Part shown: in pieces, positions 1-9,093 of the stretch
Layout of the letters: every line of letters starts with the position of its first letter
Numbering within the stretch: the first letter of the stretch is position 1
DNA from: Caenorhabditis elegans
Lineage: Eukaryota > Nematoda > Chromadorea > Rhabditida > Rhabditidae
DNA length: 64,000 nucleotides
Direction of reading: 5' to 3'
Assembly (NCBI RefSeq): GCF_000002985.6
Contig: NC_003282.8
Span: 1,984,001 to 2,048,000 of the forward strand
Notes under the pieces: model-generated
What the model was told of the DNA's origin: nothing
What the model saw: only the letters and a program-made list of their open reading frames with translations
Database searches by the model: none
Program-made: the position numbers and the translations under genes

Positions 1-890
1 GGTTGTTGGAATTTCCGAAGACGTTCCCGCAGATCCAGGGGGCTAGTTCATCGTTAGTGGAGCATGAGGTGGCGGCGTTGAAGTCTCCTCCGAGAACGAT
101 TGGACCTTTGAAAGATTTCCTGAGTTGAATGTATTCAGCCCGGAGTCTCTCGAAGAAGCGCTTAGCGTCGTTTTCGGACCGACTTTTACAAACTGGAGCA
201 TAGACGTTGAGAACCATGATCTTGACTTTTCGGAATTCCAGTTCAAGAGAAGCAATGCCTACGCCAATCCACGAGACGTTTATGACTTCGAGATCTTGGC
301 ATTTCTTTACGAAGAAGCCCAGTCCCAAGTCTTTACTGTTGGTTTTTGGCGAGAAGAGCAGTTGGAATTCAGGTTGATCGATGGAGGCCATGGAGAAGAA
401 GCGCGTCTCTTGGAGATTGACGACATGGCATGTGGAATTCTTGAGGTATTCAACCCCTGATGCGAGTCTAGGACCGAGCAGAGATTGAGCGTTCCATGAG
501 CCGAGGTGGAAATGGCTCTTCTTTAATTCCGATCTGGTGGTCTTCCGTAGTTGGCCCCCGGCAGACCTCAAGGGCGAAGACCGTGGCCCTAGTGAACTTG
601 ATTGCCGGGTTGTTGATCCATCGGTTTTTCTTTTGGTTTTTGAGTTTTTAGTAATAATTGGTGTCCTACTGGGCTGACTTACTAGGCCAAGCCAGATTGC
701 CGGAGCACGGACGTCGCCAAGACCTGGGGAGGCCGCCAAGAACGGGAGCATTGGACGCTGCTACCGATCAGGACGAATGGCAGTTTGGGTCGTTTAGCCT
801 ACTTCTCTCCTACCTGGTGACCAACTCCAGGAACAAGCGAGCTTGGGGGAGAGAAGCGTTTCCACCTTTTCGCCACTTTGAGGCACTACC
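1..890 (-). mobile_element. 5' part of a non-LTR (LINE-type) retrotransposon, APE-like endonuclease; runs off the window
   Basis: Reading the minus strand from about 545 down to 1 gives an open frame with the ordered blocks of an apurinic-endonuclease-type domain: an N-terminal GSWNAQSLL, then NLQETRF, then VLNVYAP and finally GGDFNAAT near 75-110. These are the metal- and DNA-contacting motifs that nick target DNA for target-primed reverse transcription. The reverse transcriptase would lie beyond the left edge. The GC-rich stretch about 545-890 has no clear frame and looks like the element's 5' leader; sequence above 895 changes abruptly to AT-rich intron repeats. It is antisense to the downstream plus-strand gene. 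An RTE-type or CR1-like family is likely, but I cannot separate these without the RT domain. Intactness is unknown because only the 5' part is visible. Confidence 0.75.
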
Positions 891-894
891 CATG

Positions 895-2265
895 AAATTT
901 TCAGACAAAATTTATCGAAAATTCCTTATTAAAGATAACAAAATTTAAAAAGAAGTATATTTTAGGACGAAAAATAGCAAAATTAAAGAAAAATACGCAT
1001 TTTCGGACAATTTCAACTGAATTTTGCAGAAATTTCGAAAAATGTTCATTTTTCAGTCGGATTTTTGTAGTTTTTCATTTAAAAAAAAACGGATTGTAAC
1101 ACAAAAAATGAAATTTTAGTACTATTTTCCACTGAAATTCATCAAAAAATCGATATTTTCAACTGAATTTTATAACGATTTCGAATATTTTTCGAAAAAA
1201 ATTCAGTTTTCTGTCGAATTTTGGCAGTTTTGATGGAAAAACACAAAATTTCCACTGAAATTCATCAAAATGCTATATTTTCAACTGATTTTTATAGAAA
1301 TTTCGAATAATTTTCCAATTTTCAGCTAAATTTTGGCAGTTTTCCATAGAAAAAAGGCGAATTTTAACTCAAAATTTTAAATTTTCAGACACTTTTCCAC
1401 TGAATTTTATCAAAAATTTTGAATATTTTTCAATTCCCAGTCCAATTTCGGCAGTTTTTGATGTAAAAACACAAATTTTAATCTAAAAATTATTTTTTTT
1501 TTGTTGTCCACAGAAATTCATTTAAACCTCTATATTTCCAAAAATTACAACGTTTTTAAACTAAAAACCATGAAAATGCTCGTTTTATGGGAATTTTTCT
1601 GAAAAAAAAAATCAATTTACAGTCGGATTTTGGCAGTTTTCGACGGAAAATCACAAAATTTGACTTAAAAATTAAAATTTTCAGACAATTTTCCACTGGA
1701 ATGCATTAAAAATTCCTTATTGTCAACTGAATTTTATAGAAATTTCGTATTTTTTTCAATTTTCAGTCGGATTTTGGCAGTTTTTTATAGAAAAAAAGCG
1801 GATTTTAACCTGAAAATTGATATTTTCAGACAATTTTCCACTGAAATTCATTTAAAATTCCTTATTTTCAACTGAATTTTATTTTAAAAAGTCGAATTTT
1901 TTTCTTTAAATTTTTTTCCTCTTCTTTCAGTCGGATTTCGGCAGTTTTCGATGAAAAAACACACAAAATTTCCACTGAAATTCATCAAAAATGCTATGTT
2001 TTTTATAGAAATTGTTCATTTTTCAGTCGAATTTTGGCAGTTTTCCATAGAAAAAAAAGGCGAATTAAAATTACAAACAAAAATTTAAATTTGCAGACAA
2101 TTTTTCGCTGAAATTAATTTTTATAAGTTCCTTATTTTAAACTGAATTTTATGAGAAAATAAAAATTTTTTCCTTAAAAATTCAGTTTTCTGTCGAATTT
2201 TGTGGCAGTTTTTGATGGAAAAACACGAAATTTCCACTAAAATTCATCAAAAATTTCATATTTTC
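895..2265. repeat. AT-rich degenerate tandem repeat, left arm of an inverted repeat flanking an exon
   Basis: A unit of roughly 150-170 bp built from blocks such as CTGAAATTCATCAAAAAT, CAACTGAATTTTATA and TCGGATTTTGGCAGTTTT recurs about seven times. Its 950-1740 part is the inverted counterpart of 2835-3410. No coding exon is visible here. Confidence 0.75.
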
Positions 2266-2267
2266 AG

Positions 2268-5200
2268 ATACTACGAAGTGCTAATCGATCTTTCTGCAAT
2301 GGGCCTCGAATATCTAAAATCAATGAAGCTTGAACGTGCATTTATCATATTCAAACGTATCGAATATTTCATTTATCACCGTCTACTCAATCATACCGGC
2401 TACAAAACCTTCGAATCAGCTGCAAAAGCTCAAATAATGCGTCGAATTCCAATGATAATGTATGTCGCCCAACAGCTTATCATTGATTTTGTGATGCCTG
2501 TCTATGAACGACAGGCGGCCTATTTCCGATATGAAGAGCTTCAGCGACGGCTTAAAATTCTGAATCCAGACGCTTGGCGGATGTATATGACGGAATTCGC
2601 TCAGAGAGAAGCACAGTTTTATCGGGAAGCTGAACGAATTTCTACACGATTTGGTGTGGAACTTCAGAGCTTTTTACCTCAGGAAGTGCTCCCCGATGAG
2701 CATCATCCGTCGAATTTTCCGCCGAGAACTTTTCCCGGTAAAATTGAAGAATTATTGCGTCGATTCGCACGTTTTGCACCTCAAAAATGCTTTTAAAAAA
2801 GTTGACTTTTTTGGTGAAAAATATACGAAATTTCTATAAAATTCAGTTGACAATAAGGAATTTTTAATGCATTCCAGTGGAAAATTGTCTGAAAATTTCA
2901 ATTTTTAAGTCAAATTTTGTGGTTTTCCGTCGAAAACTGCCAAAATTCGACTGTAAATTGATTTTTTTATCAGAAAAATTCCCAAAAAACGAGCATTTTC
3001 ATGGTTTTTAGTTTAAAAAGTTTAAGTTTAATTGGAAAATTATTCGAAATTTCTATAAAAATCAGTTGAAAATATAGCATTTTGATGAATTTCAGTGGAA
3101 ATTTTGTGTGTTTTCCATCAAAACTGCCAAAATTCGACAGAAAACTGAATTTTTTTCGAAAAATATTCGAAATCGTTATAAAATTCAGTTGAAAATATCG
3201 ATTTTTTGATGAATTTCAGTGGAAAATAGTACTAAAATTTCATTTTTTGTGTTACAATCCGTTTTTTTTTAAATGAAAAACTACAAAAATCCGACTGAAA
3301 AATGAACATTTTTCGAAATTTCTGCAAAATTCAGTTGAAATTGTCCGAAAATGCGTATTTTTCTTTAATTTTTTTGCCAAAATTGCTATTTTTCGTCCTA
3401 AAATATAAGGGAAAAAATTCAAAAACTTCCCAGTTTCTGGAAAAAATGAAATTTTTAACGTAATTTTAGTTTCAAAAATGTGTGAATGTGTCGAATTTCT
3501 AGTTTAATTTCTGTGGTTTCATAAGAAAATCAGCTTAAAATATGGTATTTTCGGTAAATTTCAGTGAAAAATGGTCTGAAATTATCAATTTTTAGATTAA
3601 ATTGTGTGTTTTACTATCAAAAACTCTCTGAAAAAAATTGAAAATTGGCTAAAAATGCAATTTTTCGAAAAAAAATCTGATAAATTTCTGGTGTGAGAAA
3701 TCATTTTTAAAAATTTGTAGAAAACCAAAAAAAAAACCGCATTTTCTGAAATTTTTCATTAAAAATGCGAATTTTAAAAATTTCACTCGAGTTCCACGAA
3801 ATTAGTGTGAAAATCGCTAAAAATTTGGAAATTTCAGCCATTTTTCACTGATTTAGGCCAATTTTGGGCCAACATTTACATTAAAAATGTGCAATTTCGA
3901 AGCAAATTTTTTTGAAAATTGGTGAAAAGCTACAATTTTCCATTTTACATTTTAAAATTACAAGCAATTTCCCTGCAAAAAGTAGCTTTATAGCTATTTT
4001 TCCGCTGAAAATGTATGAAAATTGCTTTAAAAAATCTGAAATTTTCCACTAAAAATGTGAATTTTCATTCATTTTCTCGAAAAATCCGTTTTTTTTGGAT
4101 TTTAACGTAATTTTAATGGTTTTTTCACCCAAAATTCTCGAAATTTCCAGATTTTCCCCGCATTTTCATCAAATTTACCCACTTTTTTTTTGCAGTTTTT
4201 GCAGGAACGCCAAATAAACCAAAAACCAATGAACAAATGTCGGCTTCACGTATTTTTCCATTTAAACATTTTGCAATTTTGTAAAATTCCATCGAAAAAC
4301 CTCAAAATACACATTATTTTTAAACATATTTTTGCGTTTTCCACTGAAATTTTGTGTGAAAATTGGAAAAGTTTTTTGGAAAAGCAAATTCAGGGCGAAT
4401 TTGTCTGAAAATTGCAGAAAATCTGAAATTTTCTACAAAAAAAAGCCAATTTTCAGCCATTTTCGTTCCGACAGCAAAAAAAAAGTGGGTCAAAATTTGA
4501 TGAAAATGCGGGGAAAATCTGGAAATTTCGAGAATTTTGGGTGAAAAAACCATTAAAATTACGTTAAAATCCAAAAAAAAACGGATTTTTCGAGAAAATG
4601 AATGAAAATTCACATTTTTAGTGGAAAATTTCAGATTTTTAAAGCAATTTTCATACATTTTCAGAGGAAAAATAGCTATAAAACTACTTTTTGCAGGGAA
4701 ATTGCTTGTAATTTTAAAATGTAAAATGGAAAATTGTAGCTTTTCACCAATTTTCAAAAAAATTTGCTTCGAAATTGCACATTTTTCAAGTAATTTTGGC
4801 CCAAAATTGGCCTAAATCAGTGAAAATGGCTGAAATTTCCAAAATTTTTAGCGATTTTCACACTAATTTCGTGGAACTCGAGTGAAATTTTTAAAATTCG
4901 CATTTTTAATGAAAAATTTCAGAAAATGCGGTTTTTTTTTTGGTTTTCTACAAATTTTTAAAAATGATTTCTGACACCAGAAACTTATCAGATTTTTTTC
5001 TAAAAATTGCATTTTTAGCCAATTTTCAATTTTTAATTTTCTAAAAAAAAAAAAAAAACAAAAAAAAATGCCAATTTTCAGCCATTTTCATCTGAATTTT
5101 CCAGAAAAGCTCCAAATTTACACAGAAAATTCGGAAAACTTCTCTCAAAAATTCGAATTTCGATTCATTTTTCACGAAATTTTAAGCCAAATTTCATAAA

Positions 5201-8200
5201 ATCGATGTAAAAATGCAAAATTTTCCAAAAACCCCCAAAATTTCCCACTTTTTTGCAGTCGGGACGTTGAATAAACCAAAAACCAATGAACAAATGTCGG
5301 CTTCACGTATTTTGGATGCAGCAATACTTGCAATGAATACAAATACAAATTTACCGCCAATTGCTGGAGATCAACCAGTTGATACACTTATTCGAAATAT
5401 TAATTCAATGATGAACAATGCGTTGACCAACTTTTTTCAGACGAAAAATCAAGAGGAACAGGAAAGGTAGGGGGTGATAATTGAGAGATGATTTTTTTGA
5501 TAGAAAAATCACAAAATTTCAGTTTAAAAACATGAAAATTCATCAAAAAATCACTTTTTTTTGGTGAATTTTCAACAAATTTATCACTTTCACTTAAAGG
5601 TGGTGTAGTCGAATTTTTTTTATTGCCTTATTAGACTCAAAATTGTTTGAAAACACTGAATTTCATAATGAAACTTCTTGAAAACTTTTCGGAAAAAAGT
5701 TATGACGGCTCAAAAAATGAGCTAAAATTAGTTAAAATTGGAAATTTGACCGCCTTGTCAATGTCGCAGCGGCGAGTTTTGGTTTAAAAAAATCAATAAT
5801 CTCGCCGTCCATTGACTTTAAGATACACTGCAACTTTTTCCTCACGAGGGACGAGGAAAAGTGGTTTCTAGGCCATGGCCGAGGGGCCGACAAGTTTCAG
5901 CGGCCATTTATCTTGCTTTGTTTTCCGCCTGTTTTCTTTTGTTTTTCATCGATTTTTTTCGTTTTTTCTTATTAAAACTGATAAATAAATATTTTTTGCA
6001 GATGCTAAAACAATTTCCAAGTAAAAAAATCATGTATTCTGGGCAAGTGGGCAAGCAGCGGTGAAAGTGGTCAATGCAATATGATGGATTACGGGAATAA
6101 AAAACCTAAACTTTTTCTGGAACATGATACATATGCTGCTTAAATGCTGAGACTACCTGATTTTGAGGTGATTTTGATTTTGAGAGTTTTGAGGTTTTCA
6201 AAATTCACTTTTTGTGCGAAAATCTCGACTTTTTCACCGAAAAAGTTGAATTTTGGAAACCTCAAAACTACAATGCCCACTTTCACCGCTGTTTGCCCAC
6301 TGAATACATGATTTTTTACTTGGAAATTGTTTCAGCATCTGCAAAAAATATTTATTTATCACTTTTAATAAGAAAAAACGGGAAAAATCTGTGAAAAATA
6401 AAAGAAAACAGGCGGAAAACAAAGCAAGATAAATGGCCGCTTAAACTTGTCGGCCCCTCGGCCATGGCCTAGGAACCACTTTTCCTCGTCCCTCGTGAGG
6501 AAAAAGTTGCAGTGCCCATATTCCAAGACCCTCAACAACGCCGTGCCAGAGTTTTCAGAGAAGCATTCCCCGATTTTATGCGTGCAATGGCAATTCCACA
6601 CGATAAGGATCTAGTGCTCGAGCTTCCACAATCAGCCGATTGTCGGAACACTTATTCGCCACGTGTCGGCCATATGTACGGAGTCCCGCCAGGAGGATCA
6701 GCAGCAGCCGACGCTTTACGGGTTCCCCAGGCTGAAGAGCACCGGCAACCTGGAGAATATCAGCCAAAACAGTCACTGGATACGTATATCGGCTTGCTCA
6801 CAAAGACTTTTGAGCACAATTCGGCGGATGCTACTGGCTACAAGGTTCTACAGTATCAGGTAGATCATACGACATCGCCGAGCACCGCCGGATTTATGCT
6901 CTTTTTGGATCCAATTGTTCCAGCAGCGGTTCAGCAGGCTTCAGCTCCACCGCCGGCTCCTCCTCAGCTTCAGGGAATTGATTTGGCGACGATTTTGCAG
7001 TCTTTTGGGGCTCCGGGAGCAGCTCCTCAGATGATCCCTGAACTGGACCCCGGGCCGCCTCGGCTGGGCCCTCCAACCCTCCCACTGGTGCCTCCAATCA
7101 ATCCAGTTGAAACTGAGAGTTCACTTGGAGTATGGGCAAAACGTGGTGGAGCCCGTGATGGTCTTGGAAGCCTTGGACTCCTCTCGGAGTTGGATCGGGC
7201 TCGAGATGTGCTCGACGCGGTGCCCCCGCTACCGCCTGGTGGGATTCATGGAGCTCAGCAGCAGCAGCAGGCTGTTAGAAAACGACCGGATTCACACCAG
7301 CAACAACAATCGGAGGAGAATCGGAGGAAGAGAATGTCCACTGGAGCGAGGAGTGTATGTGTGCCCGAAATTTGAAAAGAAAATTGTGGAAATTTGTGGA
7401 AAACTGCTAAAAATTTGAATTTCAGAGCTCAAATTCCAGAAAAAGGCCAAAATTTGAATTTTTGCCCTAAAATTTGTGAAAAACCTGCAAAAATTGTTTT
7501 AGTCCTGAAATTTTTGTAATTAAGCTGAAAAATGTTTTTTATAGCTGACTTTTTGTGAAATTAAACCCAAAAATTTGCGATTTTGGTTGGAATTATTGAA
7601 AAAAAAAGAATCGAGAAATTCTGAAAGTTTTCAGAAAAATTGGGCGAAATTTTTTGAATTTCGGTTGAAATTTAAGATAAAAAACAAAAATTTTGGAAAA
7701 AAAGTTGAAAAGTTGTTGGATTTCAGAGGAATTTTACGACGCTAAAATTCCAGAAAAATAGGCAAAATTTGAATTTTTGAGCTTAAATTTCTGAAAAAAA
7801 AAACACAGTAAAAAAATGTGTAAAATGTTTCAAATTCAGCTTAAAAATTCAAATTTAGCGCTGCAAATTTTCCGGAACACGGCAAAATTTTTGAATTTTA
7901 TGCTGAAAAAAACCCCCCCCCCCCCCCCCAAAATTATCGATTTTCGCTGAAATTTGCACTTTTGGCCTGAAATTTAAAAAAAAAAAAGAAAAACCAACGA
8001 TTTATAAGAAAATTTTGAAATTTTCCAGAAAAAACGCCCTGAAAATTGGAAAATTAATGCATTTTAAAATTCAGAATTTTGCTCTGTTTTGCATAAAATT
8101 ACACTGGAAATTTCAAATTTTACTCTCAAAATTCTTTGATTTTTCCATTAAAAAACCCCCCATTTTTTGCAGGATCTCGGATTTGGAGGCCCCGGGCCCA

Positions 8201-8226
8201 GTGGAAGTTATGGACCACCACAATGA
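2268..8226 (+). CDS. Uncharacterised Pro/Gln-rich protein, 3' portion only (four exons visible)
   Basis: I do not recognise this gene with certainty. Exons read 2268-2737, 5259-5466, 6513-7354 and 8173-8226. The first is a charged, helical segment (RYYEVLIDLSAMGLEYL, later RRIPMIMYVAQQLIIDF) and joins the second in phase, giving ...PRTFPVGTLNKPKTNEQM. The third carries a low-complexity Pro/Ala/Gln-rich tail with QQQQQ and HQQQQ runs and a basic NRRKRMS patch. The last adds DLGFGGPGPSGSYGPPQ and a TGA, in phase. One junction does not fit: the second exon ends with two overhanging bases while the long open frame of the third needs one, so a small exon, a different junction or a sequence error is missing. 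The 5' exons are beyond the left edge; 895-2265 holds none. The layout (helical block, then Pro-rich tail) loosely recalls BAG6/Scythe proteins, but that is a guess. Confidence 0.7.
2835..3410. repeat. Right arm of the inverted repeat flanking exon 2268-2737
   Basis: 2835-3003 is the reverse complement of about 1565-1740, and 3010-3408 of about 950-1290, so this arm lacks the middle of the left arm. Together they would fold a hairpin with the 470-nt coding exon in its loop. The following stretch 3410-3625 is AT-rich intron with nothing recognisable. Confidence 0.8.
3628..5035. repeat. Large palindrome inside the intron, arms about 565 bp
   Basis: 3628-4195 and 4473-5035 are reverse complements with small indels; for example a CTGATAAATTTCTGGTGT block at the left outer end faces ACACCAGAAACTTATCAG at the right outer end. 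The 4200-4470 loop holds a stray copy of part of the next exon. Confidence 0.85.
4187..4255 (+). pseudogene. Orphan exon fragment: partial copy of the start of exon 5259-5466
   Basis: 4212-4255 matches 5270-5313 base for base over 44 bp (codons for NKPKTNEQMSASRIF-like residues) and is preceded by a T-tract and TTTGCAG, so it even carries a usable 3' splice site. It has no matching donor and diverges after the ATTTT. It looks like a duplicated exon 5' end, not a functional exon. Confidence 0.75.
5593..5825. repeat. Half copy of a foldback repeat (same family as 40347-40940 and 55825-56380)
   Basis: Begins CTTAAAGGTGGTGTAGTCGA and runs through GCCTTATTAGACTCAAAATTG and GTTATGACGGCTCAAAAAATG to the central GGCGAGTTTTGG...CTCGCCGTCC. 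The second arm present in the other copies is missing; the sequence stops where the next element begins. Confidence 0.8.
5826..6514. mobile_element. Foldback element copy 1 (terminal inverted repeat CACTGCAACTTTTTCC...)
   Basis: About 690 bp. Starts CACTGCAACTTTTTCCTCAC and ends with the reverse complement GGAAAAAGTTGCAGTG. Each arm carries the same conserved segments (GCCATGGCCGAGGGGCCGAC, GATAAATAAATATTTTTTGCAG, a GGGCAAGCAGCGGTGAAAG block). No transposase frame exists; the short open frames in the arms are shadows of conserved repeat sequence. No matching flanking duplication is visible, and its right end directly abuts a coding exon. Behaves like a MITE or foldback family. Confidence 0.85.
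7355..8172 (+). other. Intron between the last two exons of the Pro/Gln-rich gene, with a C17 tract
   Basis: Starts with GTATGTGTG and ends TTTTTTGCAG. Content is AT-rich degenerate repeat. 7913-7929 is an uninterrupted run of 17 C. No other feature is seen. Confidence 0.7.
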
Positions 8227-8310
8227 ACATTTTGACATCTACTTTCTACATATTTGTGCATAATTTTTCCCCCTTTTTTTCACTTTACCCACACACAAAA
8301 AATTCCCCAA

Positions 8311-8749
8311 AAAATCATGTAAATCCGAAGATTTTGATTTAAAAATCGATAAAATCGATCGATTTCAGCTAAAAATGAACATTTTCAGATACTTTTAAGC
8401 CGAAAATCGGAAAAATTTGAAGATTTTGACCGAAAATTCGATAAATTTCAGAAAATCAAAGTTTGGAGCTTTTAATCCCAAAATGAGCATTTTCAAGGAT
8501 TTCTGAGCTGAAAATCTGAAAAATTTGAACATTTTGACCTAAAAATTAGCAATTTCGAGAGTTTTCAGCCCAGAAAAATGGATTTTCAAAAATTTCGCCA
8601 AAAAAAAAGCAAAAAATGCAAAATTTTCCATTCAAATTCAAGAATTTTGAATGAAAAATTTCAAAGAAATTCGCACCAAAAATTGCTTTAAAATCGTGAA
8701 AATTACGACTATTTTTCACTCAAATATTCAAATCTCCCGCCGACCGCAT
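8311..8749. repeat. Long direct repeat, copy A (partner 13463-13908)
   Basis: About 440 bp nearly identical to 13463-13908 in the first long xpc-1 intron region, same orientation, starting AAAATCATGTAAATCCGAAG and ending with TCAAATCTCCCGCC. It lies between the stop of the upstream gene and xpc-1. The remainder up to 9088 is pyrimidine- and AT-rich, with a CAGCCCAGCCGCCCAGC patch at about 8857 that may belong to the upstream gene's 3' UTR. Confidence 0.85.
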
Positions 8750-9076
8750 ATTTTGTACTGTATTTATTTTTTTCTGAAATTTTCCACTAAGAAATGTGAA
8801 TACCCTCCATATTTCCACCATTACCCTTTCAGTTTTTCATGTACTTTGTTTCCCCAGCCCAGCCGCCCAGCTCTCCATATTCACCAATATTTCAACGGGT
8901 TTTCCAAAATTATTTTAAATTTTTTCCACAAATTTTTTTTTCCTAACTTATCATGAATTTATGCTCAAATTTTTCGCGATTTCCCCTGAATTTTCGGTGA
9001 AAATCCACTTATATCTGAAGGCTTTTTTTAAATCGATTTTTGTGAATTTAAAAATTTTAAATCATTTTTTTTCACC

Positions 9077-9093
9077 AATTTCTTGCAGAAATG
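9077..9093 (+). promoter_or_regulatory. Probable SL trans-splice acceptor at the xpc-1 start
   Basis: CAATTTCTTGCAG ends two bases before ATG (9091-9093), the usual geometry of a spliced-leader acceptor in nematodes. It fixes the start codon. About 860 bp separate it from the previous same-strand stop codon, longer than a typical operon spacer, so operon membership is undecided. Confidence 0.7.

Noticed and set aside
125..460. 111-codon plus-strand frame at the left edge
   Set aside because: Antisense shadow of the retrotransposon endonuclease; the minus strand carries the conserved motifs.
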